10,093 nt of DNA, from the NCBI GenBank assembly GCA_903939555.1, contig CAJAHV010000181.1:1-10093 (forward strand), read 5' to 3'. The position numbers and the translations under genes were made by a program. The notes beneath the pieces were generated by a model. That model did not search any database. It saw only the letters and a program-made list of their open reading frames with translations, and had not been told where the DNA came from. The DNA is from an uncultured Alphaproteobacteria bacterium (GTDB lineage: Bacteria > Pseudomonadota > Alphaproteobacteria > Sphingomonadales > Sphingomonadaceae). Of the stretch, positions 1 to 7,753 are shown in pieces. Each line of letters starts with the position of its first letter. Positions within the stretch are counted from its first letter, which is position 1.

Positions 1-1
1 C

Positions 2-1438
2 GCGGGTGTCGCGGCGGGAACGATCGTCTGCCGCTCGACGCTGACCACGCCGGACAATGGCTGCGTGCCGATCAACCGGATCGGTGTCGGCGGTGTGACC
101 CAGGGGGCGCTCGATTACATCTTTACTGGCATGCAGCCGCTGCGCGCCCAGACGCTGAAGCAGGATGTCGGCGAAGTGAACCTGTCGACCAACGAGTTGT
201 TCAGCAACTGGGCCGGGCCGGTATCATTTGCCGCCGGTGCCGGCTGGCGCCGCGAATCGGTGACCGGCAGCGTCGCTTCCACCTTCAATACCGGCTGGTT
301 GTACGGCAATTATCTCGTCACCAACGGCAGCTACACGGTGAAGGAAGTCTATGGCGAAACCGTCTTCCCGATCTTCAAGGGCATGGATTTCAACGGCGCC
401 GTCCGCCTGACCGATTATTCGACCAGCGGCAGCGTGACGACGTGGAAGGCCGGGCTGACCTGGCAGGCGATCGACGCGATCAAGCTGCGCGGTACTGTCT
501 CGCGCGATATTCGCGCCCCCAATCTGGGCGAATTGTTCGCCCCCGGCACGGCGCGCACCAACACCGTCAACGTGCCGCTGCCCGGCGGCGCCCAGCGCAC
601 CGATCAGTTCACCGAAAAGACCACCGGCAACCCGCTGCTCGATCCGGAAGTCGCCAAGACCTATGGCGCCGGGGTTGTCTTTACGCCGGGTTTCCTGCCG
701 GGCTTTGCCGCTTCCGTCGATTATTACGACATCAAACTGACCGGTGCGATTGGCACGGTGACGGCGCAGACGACGACAACGCTGTGCTATGAACAGGCCA
801 AGCAGGATTTCTGCAACAACATCACCACCGATGCCGGCGGACGGATCACCGGCATCACGCTGATCCCGTTCAATTTTTCGGCGCAGACCTTGCGCGGTGT
901 GGACATCGAGGCGAGCTATCGCACCGTGCTTGGTCCCGGCAATCTGTCGCTGCGCGCACTGGCGACGCACTACATCAGCAACAAGACCGACAATGGCATC
1001 GATTTTCCGTTTGAAGGTGCCGGGGTCAATGCCGGCGGCAATGCGACGCCGGATTGGAACTATCGTCTGACCGCCAATTACGACATGGAAAAATTCGGTT
1101 TCAATCTGACCGGACGCGGGCTTTCGGCCGGGGTCTATGACAACAGCTTTGTCGAATGCACCAGCGCCTGCCCGGTTTCGACGGTCAAGAACCGCACGAT
1201 CAACTCCAACCGCATCTCGGGGGCCTTTTACCTCGATGCGTCAGTGACCTACAGGTTCGAGCTCAAATCGGCAAAGATGGAGGCGTTCCTGTTCGTCCGC
1301 AACCTGCTCAACACCGATCCGGTACTGGTCGGCAACGGTCCGACGGGCAATAATACGCCGGCCTATCCGCAGACCAACCGTAACCTGTATGATGTGCTGG
1401 GCCGGGTGTTCCGGGTGGGCATCAGGATGGCGATCTGA
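2..1438 (+). CDS. TonB-dependent outer-membrane receptor, C-terminal part (5' end outside window)
   Basis: The frame is open from base 2 to the TGA at 1436-1438, giving 478 residues with no start in view. A GTG at 65 is internal, because the family pattern (two cysteines in TIVCRSTL...NGCVP) lies upstream of it. Receptors of this kind usually run to about 900-1000 residues, so the signal peptide, TonB box, plug and first barrel strands are missing. What is visible looks like alternating beta strands and loops of the barrel, with the family-like stretches SRDIRAPNLGELF and FLFVRNLLNTDPV. Cysteine pairs (CYEQAKQDFC, CTSAC) are probably loop disulfides. The protein should import a scarce ligand across the outer membrane using TonB energy. 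The ligand cannot be read from the sequence. The last strand ends in Ile, not the usual terminal aromatic residue. The exported hydrolase 37 bp downstream suggests a shared substrate. Confidence 0.92.
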   Translation, partial: AGVAAGTIVCRSTLTTPDNGCVPINRIGVGGVTQGALDYIFTGMQPLRAQTLKQDVGEVNLSTNELFSNWAGPVSFAAGAGWRRESVTGSVASTFNTGWLYGNYLVTNGSYTVKEVYGETVFPIFKGMDFNGAVRLTDYSTSGSVTTWKAGLTWQAIDAIKLRGTVSRDIRAPNLGELFAPGTARTNTVNVPLPGGAQRTDQFTEKTTGNPLLDPEVAKTYGAGVVFTPGFLPGFAASVDYYDIKLTGAIGTVTAQTTTTLCYEQAKQDFCNNITTDAGGRITGITLIPFNFSAQTLRGVDIEASYRTVLGPGNLSLRALATHYISNKTDNGIDFPFEGAGVNAGGNATPDWNYRLTANYDMEKFGFNLTGRGLSAGVYDNSFVECTSACPVSTVKNRTINSNRISGAFYLDASVTYRFELKSAKMEAFLFVRNLLNTDPVLVGNGPTGNNTPAYPQTNRNLYDVLGRVFRVGIRMAI

Positions 1439-1462
1439 TCGCCGGGCCGTTTGACGATTACC

Positions 1463-1469
1463 AGGGGGA
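1463..1469 (+). promoter_or_regulatory. Ribosome binding site of the amidohydrolase
   Basis: AGGGGGA lies six bases before the ATG at 1476. It fixes this start, which also begins directly on a good signal peptide. The 37-bp gap after the receptor stop shows no hairpin terminator, which supports co-transcription. Confidence 0.7.
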
Positions 1470-1475
1470 AAGACC

Positions 1476-3077
1476 ATGAAGACCAGATTACGCCACCTGC
1501 TGTCACTGGGCGTCGCCAGTGCCGTGCTCGCCACTGCCAGCCCGGCATTGGCTGCCGCCAGCCCCAAGCTGAAGGCCGAAGTCGCCGCCGGCGTGGAAGC
1601 CCGCACCAAGCTGGCGCAGGTCATGGTCGATCAGGTGTTCAGCTTTGCCGAGCCGGGGTTCCAGGAGGTGAAAACCTCGGAATATCTGTGTGACATTCTC
1701 GAAAAGAACGGCTTCAAGGTCACCCGTGGCGTCGCCGGCATCCCGACCGCCTTCACCGCGACCTGGGGCGACGGTGGCCCGATGATCGGGCTGGGCAGCG
1801 ATATCGACGGGCTGCTCGGCCTGTCGCAATACCCCGGCTCGCCGCAGTTGAAGCCGATGATCGAAGGGGCGCCGGGGCATGGCGAGGGGCATAACAGCGG
1901 CATGCCGCTGATGGTCGTCGCCGCGCTGGCGTTGAAGGACACGATGCAGAAGAACGGCATCAAGGGTCGGCTGATGTTGTGGCCCGGGGTGGCCGAGGAA
2001 CTGCTCGCCACCAAGGCCTATTATGTCCGCGCCGGCCTGTTCAAGGATGTCGATGCCAATATCTTCGTCCATGTCGGTCGCGATCTCGGCACTTCATGGG
2101 GGCCGGGTGGCAACAACGGCATGGTCAGCGTCGAATATACCTTCAAGGGCAAGACCGCGCACGCCGCCGGCCAGCCCTGGGACGGGCGCAGCGCACTTGA
2201 TGGCGTCGAACTGATGAACATCGGCTGGAACATGCGCCGTGAACATCTCAAGGTAACCCAGCGCTCACATTACGTCATCACCAATGGCGGCGGCCAGCCT
2301 AACATCGTGCCCGGCGAAGCCAGCGTCTGGTATTATTTCCGCGAACAGAATTTCAAGACGATCCGCGAGCTGTACGAAACTGGCAACACCATAGCCACCG
2401 CTGCGGCCATGGCGACCGGCACGACGGTTACGAAGAAGGTGCTCGGCTATGCCGCCCCCAATTTCAGCAACAAGCCGATCGCTGAAGCCGCCTATGCCAA
2501 TATACTGACCGTCGGGCTGCCGAAATGGAGCGCCGCCGACCAGGCCTTTGCCAAGGCAATGCAGGAAGCCAATGGGGTCAAGGTCGAGCCTCTGGCGACG
2601 AAGCTCGCGCCGCTGTCGACCCCCGATTCGCGCGGGGTTTCGATGGGCGGCGGCTCGGACGATATCGGCGACATCATGTGGACGGTGCCGACGATCACCA
2701 TCCGTTACCCGTCGAACATTCCCAATGCCATCGGCCACAACGTCCAGTCCGCCATCGCGATGGCGACGCCGATCGCGCACAAGGGGGTCGTCAACGGTGC
2801 CAAGGTCGTTGCGATGACCGTGCTCGACTTGCTGACCACGCCCAAGCTGGTCAGCGATGCCAAGACCTATTTCACCGATGTCCAGCTCAAGACCGACAAA
2901 TATGACCCGGTACTCAGCCCTGAAGACAAGCCGGCGATCTGGCTCAACACCGATGTGATGAACCGGCTGCGCCCGGCGATGGAGAAATTCTACTACGATC
3001 CGGCGAAATACCCATCCTATCTCGAACAGCTCGGTATCGATTATGAAAAGGTCGCGATGACGCCGATCAGCAAATAA
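1476..3077 (+). CDS. Exported M20-family amidohydrolase, AbgB-like (aminobenzoyl-glutamate hydrolase type)
   Basis: 533 residues. Residues 1-26 form a signal peptide (Arg/Lys start, hydrophobic core, cut likely after PALA), so the enzyme should act in the periplasm. The rest follows the M20D/AbgB pattern: GLGSDIDG (105-112) in place of the usual LRADMDA, GHGEGHNSG (134-142), AEE (173-175), a His in TAHAAGQPWDGRSALD (227-242) within the lid/dimerisation domain, GGGSDDIGD (391-399), and IGHN (419-422) near the end. AbgB is about 480 residues, so the extra length is mainly the signal peptide plus some C-terminal sequence. Such enzymes cut amide bonds of N-acyl amino acids or aminobenzoyl-glutamate using two metal ions. 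The usual metal-bridging Cys before GHN appears to be Glu137 here. The substrate is unknown. The gene probably shares a transcript with the receptor upstream. Family call is firm; the AbgB-like subgroup is likely. Confidence 0.9.
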   Translation: MKTRLRHLLSLGVASAVLATASPALAAASPKLKAEVAAGVEARTKLAQVMVDQVFSFAEPGFQEVKTSEYLCDILEKNGFKVTRGVAGIPTAFTATWGDGGPMIGLGSDIDGLLGLSQYPGSPQLKPMIEGAPGHGEGHNSGMPLMVVAALALKDTMQKNGIKGRLMLWPGVAEELLATKAYYVRAGLFKDVDANIFVHVGRDLGTSWGPGGNNGMVSVEYTFKGKTAHAAGQPWDGRSALDGVELMNIGWNMRREHLKVTQRSHYVITNGGGQPNIVPGEASVWYYFREQNFKTIRELYETGNTIATAAAMATGTTVTKKVLGYAAPNFSNKPIAEAAYANILTVGLPKWSAADQAFAKAMQEANGVKVEPLATKLAPLSTPDSRGVSMGGGSDDIGDIMWTVPTITIRYPSNIPNAIGHNVQSAIAMATPIAHKGVVNGAKVVAMTVLDLLTTPKLVSDAKTYFTDVQLKTDKYDPVLSPEDKPAIWLNTDVMNRLRPAMEKFYYDPAKYPSYLEQLGIDYEKVAMTPISK

Positions 3078-3107
3078 GGCGGCACAAGACTCTCGTTAAC
3101 CGGTCAA

Positions 3108-3138
3108 CGCCCCCTTTCCGCCCTGCGGAAGGGGGGCG
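3108..3138 (+). terminator. Strong GC hairpin after the amidohydrolase gene, possible terminator
   Basis: Arms 3108-3120 and 3126-3138 pair over 13 positions with a single G-T wobble, around the loop CCCTG. The hairpin sits 30 bp after the amidohydrolase stop. It lacks a T tract; what follows is C-rich. It could be an intrinsic terminator without a U run, an mRNA 3'-end stabiliser, or a repeated intergenic element. The G run of the right arm could instead pair with CCCCC at 3142-3146, giving a competing fold. Confidence 0.45.
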
Positions 3139-3253
3139 CCACCCCCTCGTCCGGCTGTTCCGAGCAACCGGTTCGTCGTTGCCGGGCCTGTCTGCCGGGT
3201 TGGCGCCTTCGGCACGGCGGGCATCCGTGACCCGCTTGTCATCATCGGTGGAA

Positions 3254-3282
3254 TTGACGAAACAGGTAGCCGACCCTACATC
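3254..3282 (+). promoter_or_regulatory. Candidate sigma-70 promoter of secA
   Basis: TTGACG (3254-3259) matches five of six bases of the -35 consensus. TACATC (3277-3282) lies 17 bp downstream and matches the -10 consensus at only three. Transcription would start near 3289, leaving a leader of about 50 nt before the secA ATG. The same TTGACG box occurs before the str operon. I see nothing coding in the rest of the 264-bp gap. Confidence 0.45.
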
Positions 3283-3341
3283 GCGTCGGTTCGACAGAGG
3301 TGGAGCCTTGTGCCCGCCTTCCCCAGTGCGTCAGGATTTTC

Positions 3342-6095
3342 ATGCTCGGATTCGGCGGTATCGCCAAGCGGTTGTTCGGCTCGAGCAACGATCGCTACAT
3401 CAAGTCGCTGGCGCCCCTTGTCGCGCGCATCAATGCGCTCGAACCTCTGATGACGCCCTTGTCCGATGACGCGCTGAGGGGCCAGACCGACAAGTTGAAG
3501 GGCGAACTCGCCGCCGGCAAGTCGCTCGATGACATTCTGCCCGAAGCCTTTGCGACCGTCCGCGAGGCCGCCCGGCGCGCCATGGGGATGCGCCATTTCG
3601 ATGTGCAGCTGATCGGCGGGGTGGTGCTTCACCGCGGAGAAATCGCCGAAATGCGTACCGGCGAAGGCAAGACCCTCGTCGCCACGCTCGCTGTCTATCT
3701 CAATGCGCTGGCCGGCAAGGGCGTCCATGTTGTGACGGTCAATGATTATCTGGCGGCGCGCGATGCCGGCTGGATGGGCCAGGTCTATAAATTCCTCGGG
3801 CTCAGCGTCGGTGTCATCGTGCCCAATATCGACGATAACACCCGCCGCGAAGCCTATGCCGCCGACATCACCTATGGCACCAACAATGAATTCGGCTTCG
3901 ACTATCTCCGCGACAACATGAAATACAGCCGCGAGCAGATGGTGCAGCGGCCTTTCCATTTCGCCGTCGTCGATGAAGTCGATTCGGTGCTGATCGATGA
4001 AGCGCGCACCCCGCTGATCATTTCCGGCCCCACCGACGACAAGTCGGAAATGTACATGGCGGTCGACATCATGGTGAAGGAACTGGTGGCCGGCGACTAT
4101 GAAGTCGATGAAAAGGCCAAATCGGTTATCCTCACCGAAGACGGCACCGAAAAGGCCGAACGTGCGCTCTCGGCCGCCGGTCTGCTCGAGGGTGAAAACC
4201 TCTATGATTTCGAAAATACCCAGGTCGTCCACCATCTCAATCAGGCATTGCGCGACAATGTCATCTATCGCCGCGATACCGATTACATCGTGCGCGGCGG
4301 CAAGGTGGTCATCATCGATGAATTCACCGGCCGCATGATGGATGGCCGGCGCTGGTCCGACGGTCTGCACCAGGCGGTGGAGGCAAAGGAAGGCGTCCAG
4401 ATCCAGCCCGAGAACCAGACGCTGGCGAGCGTGACCTTCCAGAATTATTTCCGCATGTACCCCAAGCTGGGCGGCATGACCGGAACCGCCGCCACCGAGG
4501 CATCGGAATTCTTCGATATCTACAAGCTGAATGTCGTTGAAATCCCGACCAATCAGCCGGTGTCGCGCCAGGATGTCGATGACGAATTCTACAAGGATGC
4601 CGATCAGAAGTACAAGGCGATCGTCAAGACCATCCGCGAAGCGACGGCGCGCAACCAGCCGATTCTCGTCGGCACCGTGTCGATCGAAAAGAGCGAGATG
4701 CTCAGCGAATTCCTGAAGCGCGAGAATGTCGAGCATGTCGTGCTCAACGCCCGCTTCCACGAACAGGAAGCGCATATCGTCGAACAGGCCGGCCGGCTGG
4801 GTGCCGTCACCATCGCCACCAACATGGCCGGCCGCGGGACCGATATCCAGCTTGGCGGCAATTTCGAAGCGCGGGTGGCGCGCGAACTCGGCGACATGCC
4901 CGAAGGCCCTGAACGCGACGCCGCCGTCGAGCGCATCAAGCAGGAAGTGCAGACCGAGCGCGAGGCCGTGCGCGCTGCCGGTGGGCTGTTCGTGCTCGGC
5001 ACCGAACGCCATGAAAGCCGCCGTATCGACAACCAGTTGCGCGGTCGCTCGGGCCGTCAGGGCGATCCCGGGTTCAGCCGTTTTTACCTCAGCCTCGATG
5101 ATGATTTGCTGCGCATCTTCGGCCAGCAGTCGATGCTCAGCCGCATGATGAACAATGGTCTCGAAGATGGCGAGGCGATCGTCCACCCGTGGATTTCCAA
5201 GGCGATCGAGACGGCGCAGAAGAAGGTCGAGGCGCGCAATTACGACGTGCGCAAGCAACTGCTCCAGTATGACGATGTCATGAACGACCAGCGCAAGGTC
5301 GTTTACGAACAGCGCGCCGACATCATGGATTCCCAGACCGTCGGCGATGTCGTCATCGATATGCGCCACGAAACCATCAACGCCATCGTCGCGACGCACT
5401 GCCCGGCGGGCAGCTACCCCGAACAATGGGATGTCGAAGCACTCGATGAAGCGGTGCGCGGCACGCTGGCGCTCGATTTGGCCGTACGCGACTGGCCGGC
5501 CGAAGCTGCGATCGACCCCGAAATCGTTGTCGACCGGCTGATCGCCGCCGCCGATGCCGCGATGGCCGAAAAGGCCGCCGGCGTACCCCCCGAATCCTGG
5601 GTGGAGATCGAAAAGAACTTCCTGCTCCAGGCGCTCGATCATCACTGGAAGGAGCATCTGGCGACGCTTGATGCGCTGCGCCAGGTCATCCACCTGCGTG
5701 CCTATGCGCAAAAGACGCCGCTCAATGAATACAAGTCGGAAGCCTTTGCGCTGTTCGAACGCATGCTCGTCATCGTCCGCGAGGATGTGACGCGCATGCT
5801 CGCCAATGCCCGGTTCCAGGCCGAAGCGCCGCCGATGCCGGCGATGCCCGGCTTTGTGACGACGCATCTCGACCCGTTCACCGGCGAGAACGACGCCTTT
5901 GGCAGCCGCCCGCTGGCGGTCGACGCCTTTGGCTCGCTGCCGCCCGGCGCGCTGACCGGTGCGATGGCCGCCGCAGCGGAGCTGACCGAGGTCGATCCCG
6001 ACGATCTGGCCGAATGGCATCGCGCCGTGTCGCGCAACGCCGAATGCCCGTGCGGATCTGGCAAGAAGTTCAAGCATTGCCACGGCGTGCTCTGA
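3342..6095 (+). CDS. secA: SecA, protein translocase ATPase
   Basis: 917 residues, close to the usual length of about 900. SecA drives unfolded preproteins through SecYEG at the inner membrane by ATP hydrolysis. Visible landmarks: Walker A MRTGEGKT (104-111), Walker B DEVD (211-214), the preprotein cross-linking region from about 230 to 370, TNMAGRGTD (493-501) and QLRGRSGRQGDPG in the second nucleotide-binding fold. The helical scaffold and wing follow, then a Pro/Ala-rich linker. The C-terminal zinc motif is CPCGSGKKFKHCH, with Cys902, Cys904, Cys913 and His914, and it ends in GVL. This motif normally binds SecB and phospholipid. I chose ATG 3342, preceded by AGGA, because MLGFGGIAKRLFGSSNDR matches SecA N termini; a GTG at 3300 would add 14 residues that do not. 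The MAPEG gene follows after 21 bp, probably on the same transcript. Confidence 0.98.
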   Translation: MLGFGGIAKRLFGSSNDRYIKSLAPLVARINALEPLMTPLSDDALRGQTDKLKGELAAGKSLDDILPEAFATVREAARRAMGMRHFDVQLIGGVVLHRGEIAEMRTGEGKTLVATLAVYLNALAGKGVHVVTVNDYLAARDAGWMGQVYKFLGLSVGVIVPNIDDNTRREAYAADITYGTNNEFGFDYLRDNMKYSREQMVQRPFHFAVVDEVDSVLIDEARTPLIISGPTDDKSEMYMAVDIMVKELVAGDYEVDEKAKSVILTEDGTEKAERALSAAGLLEGENLYDFENTQVVHHLNQALRDNVIYRRDTDYIVRGGKVVIIDEFTGRMMDGRRWSDGLHQAVEAKEGVQIQPENQTLASVTFQNYFRMYPKLGGMTGTAATEASEFFDIYKLNVVEIPTNQPVSRQDVDDEFYKDADQKYKAIVKTIREATARNQPILVGTVSIEKSEMLSEFLKRENVEHVVLNARFHEQEAHIVEQAGRLGAVTIATNMAGRGTDIQLGGNFEARVARELGDMPEGPERDAAVERIKQEVQTEREAVRAAGGLFVLGTERHESRRIDNQLRGRSGRQGDPGFSRFYLSLDDDLLRIFGQQSMLSRMMNNGLEDGEAIVHPWISKAIETAQKKVEARNYDVRKQLLQYDDVMNDQRKVVYEQRADIMDSQTVGDVVIDMRHETINAIVATHCPAGSYPEQWDVEALDEAVRGTLALDLAVRDWPAEAAIDPEIVVDRLIAAADAAMAEKAAGVPPESWVEIEKNFLLQALDHHWKEHLATLDALRQVIHLRAYAQKTPLNEYKSEAFALFERMLVIVREDVTRMLANARFQAEAPPMPAMPGFVTTHLDPFTGENDAFGSRPLAVDAFGSLPPGALTGAMAAAAELTEVDPDDLAEWHRAVSRNAECPCGSGKKFKHCHGVL

Positions 6096-6116
6096 CCTGA
6101 CGCGCAGGGGCATCGC

Positions 6117-6539
6117 ATGACGAATGCCGCCGCGCTCGCGCCCATGGTTGCGTTGGTGTTCGTCACTTTCGCGGTCTGGACGATGCTGTTCATCCGCCGC
6201 ATTCCCAAGCTGAAGTCCGACCCGGTGCCATTGGATGCCATGCGCATCCGGGCGACGCGGCCGATTCTTTCCGAGCAGGAAATGGCGGCGAACGACAATC
6301 TGATGAACCTGTTCGAGCTGCCGGTGCTGTTCTACGCACTGTGCCTCGCGCTGGCGGTGACCGGCTGGCGCAGTGACTTCTTCGCCCTCGGCTGCTGGGG
6401 CTATGTCGCCCTGCGCGCCGCCCATTCGGCGATCCACTGCACCTTCAACAATGTGCTGATGCGCTTCATCGCCTATCTGCTGTCCACGCTGCTGCTGTTC
6501 GCGCTGTGGGTCGGTTTCGCGCTGCGGCTGGCCGCTTAA
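6117..6539 (+). CDS. MAPEG-family four-helix membrane protein
   Basis: 140 residues. Four hydrophobic segments at about 8-26, 62-82, 88-105 and 117-137 give the four-helix layout of the MAPEG family (membrane-associated proteins in eicosanoid and glutathione metabolism). The family-like stretches are NLMNLFELPVLFYAL (61-75) and the Arg/His/Asn pattern in ALRAAHSAIHCTFNN (98-112) followed by Arg116. Eukaryotic members are trimeric glutathione transferases or peroxidases and eicosanoid enzymes. Most bacterial members have no known reaction, and I assign none here. AGGGG lies seven bases before the ATG. The gene begins 21 bp after secA, so it is probably co-transcribed with it, though nothing in the sequence ties it to export. 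Its TAA lies in the first copy of a 13-bp tandem repeat shared with the end of the convergent dioxygenase gene. Confidence 0.85.
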   Translation: MTNAAALAPMVALVFVTFAVWTMLFIRRIPKLKSDPVPLDAMRIRATRPILSEQEMAANDNLMNLFELPVLFYALCLALAVTGWRSDFFALGCWGYVALRAAHSAIHCTFNNVLMRFIAYLLSTLLLFALWVGFALRLAA

Positions 6540-6561
6540 GGCCGATAATTAAGGCCGATAA
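6536..6561. repeat. 13-bp perfect tandem duplication at convergent gene ends
   Basis: The unit TTAAGGCCGATAA occurs twice, head to tail, at 6536-6548 and 6549-6561. The MAPEG stop (TAA, 6537-6539) lies in copy 1. The dioxygenase stop (TTA on this strand, 6549-6551) lies in copy 2. No clear intrinsic terminator separates the two genes; the stop codons are only nine bases apart. Confidence 0.95.
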
Positions 6562-7406
6562 TAGGGTCGGCAGCCCGCCACCGTCACCCGCTCCATGACC
6601 CGCCGCGCCGGGAAATAGTCGGACGCCGCGAAATGCTGGCTCGACCGATTGTCCCAAAAGGCGATCGAGCCGGGCTGCCAGCGGAAGCGGCACTGGATTT
6701 CAGGGTCCGCCACCTGAGCATAGAGATGTGCCAGCAGATCGTCACTTTCGCGCGGCGACAGCCCCTTTATATGGCTGGTGAAGGCGCCGTTGACATACAG
6801 GCAGGGCAGGCCTGTTTCGGGGTGGGTGCGGACGACGGGATGCTCCATCGGCGGATATTTGGCGTGAAGCTCCGCCGCCGGCTTGCCCAGCCGTGCGGCA
6901 AACACCCGGGCGATATCGTGCACCGCGGTCAGTCCCGATACGAAGCGCTGCATTTCCGGGCTCAGCCGGGTGAAGGCGGCGTGCATGTCGACGAACAGCG
7001 TATCGCCCCCCACCGGCGGCACTTCGATGGCGCGCAGGATCGAACCCAGCGACGGCTTTTCGCGCCAGGTGACATCGCTGTGCCAAAAGTTTTCCTTGCC
7101 GCGATTGTCGGGACCATGCTCGATTCGCAGTATCTCCGGATCGGGCTGGTTTGCCGGCGTTGCCGGATGGATTTCAAGATCACCGAAATGTCGGGCAAAG
7201 GCGATATGTTGCGCGGCCGTCAAAGACTGGTCGCGAAAGAAGATGACCTTGTGCGCCAGCAAAGCTGATCGGATGGCGATAATATGGTCGCCGATATCCG
7301 GACTGGCGAGATCGATGCCGCAGAGCTCGGCGCCGATCGCCGGGGTCAGCGGCATGATGGCAAATGGTGGTGCCACGGCGTCTGGCGTCTCTTGCTGGGT
7401 TGCCAT
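6549..7406 (-). CDS. TauD/TfdA-family Fe(II)/2-oxoglutarate-dependent dioxygenase
   Basis: 285 residues, the usual size for the family. The iron-binding triad is HSD (His109, Asp111) and His258 in WDNRSSQH. The 2-oxoglutarate site is represented by Thr136 in GGDTLF and by the arginines in ARRVMERVTVAG (Arg269, Arg273). Family members hydroxylate a carbon next to a leaving group while turning 2-oxoglutarate into succinate and CO2. Known substrates include taurine (releasing sulfite), alkyl sulfates and aryloxyacetates. His80 and Val112 fall where TauD has its sulfonate-contacting His70 and Val102, which makes a sulfonate-like substrate plausible but not proven. I chose the ATG at 7406 because GGGGAG precedes it by seven bases and the conserved domain begins soon after; upstream in-frame Met codons give an unrelated extension. 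No sulfonate transporter genes are nearby. The gene converges on MAPEG and diverges from the str operon. Confidence 0.9.
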   Translation of the reverse strand: MATQQETPDAVAPPFAIMPLTPAIGAELCGIDLASPDIGDHIIAIRSALLAHKVIFFRDQSLTAAQHIAFARHFGDLEIHPATPANQPDPEILRIEHGPDNRGKENFWHSDVTWREKPSLGSILRAIEVPPVGGDTLFVDMHAAFTRLSPEMQRFVSGLTAVHDIARVFAARLGKPAAELHAKYPPMEHPVVRTHPETGLPCLYVNGAFTSHIKGLSPRESDDLLAHLYAQVADPEIQCRFRWQPGSIAFWDNRSSQHFAASDYFPARRVMERVTVAGCRPYYRP

Positions 7407-7753
7407 GCACAATCTCCCCGGCCTCTGGCGGGCCATGCTGATACTATCGGGTCTCGGGTTCTGCTGCGCAAGCAGGTGTGTTGACCATGTCGCGTTGCAA
7501 CAGGAATCCAATTGACGCGTCACAGACCCAAGACTATACGCCGCGCTTCGCAGCGAGGGCTGGCCAAGGTCAAGCCTGCGCCTGCGAACGGAAACGACAG
7601 GCTGCGCCGCACGCGTGAAGCTCCTGAAAGGGGGCCTTGTTGCGTTTATGCCGTGAGACGAAGTCGAACGACTTTTGTCCTGCGGGCGGGGCAGATCTGG
7701 AGTAGGCCGTTTCGCCATGGTGGCGGTACGGCCGAACAGCAAAAGAGAGATGA
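7407..7753. other. 347-bp divergent intergenic region with the str operon leader
   Basis: I see no convincing gene here. The left part should hold the minus-strand promoter of the dioxygenase; the best match I find (TTGCGC at 7466-7471 and TAGTAT at 7441-7446, both read on the minus strand, 19-bp spacer) is weak. The right part holds the str promoter and about 200 nt of leader. The leader can form a hairpin from AGCCTG (7573-7578) and CAGGCT (7598-7603), and a small one from AAGTC and GACTT at 7661-7674. Confidence 0.6.
7512..7540 (+). promoter_or_regulatory. Probable sigma-70 promoter of the str operon
   Basis: TTGACG (7512-7517) and TATACG (7535-7540) are spaced by 17 bp and match the consensus at five and four positions. 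The start of transcription would fall near 7547, giving a leader of about 207 nt before rpsL. This is the best promoter match in the gap and faces the ribosomal genes. Confidence 0.55.

Noticed and set aside
3300..3341. Earlier GTG start for secA adding 14 residues
   Set aside because: The added residues do not look like a SecA N terminus, and the ATG at 3342 has AGGA at good spacing.
3276..6437. Open reading frame of 1053 codons on the minus strand opposite secA and MAPEG
   Set aside because: Its codons line up exactly with the codons of secA and of MAPEG on the other strand. In that phase a stop appears only where the forward gene uses TTA, CTA or TCA, which these GC-rich genes avoid. The His/Asp/Arg-rich product resembles no family, while secA is certain.
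7661..7677. Intrinsic terminator or attenuator in the rpsL leader
   Set aside because: The stem AAGTC/GACTT is only five A/T-containing pairs with just two further T bases after it; too weak to call.
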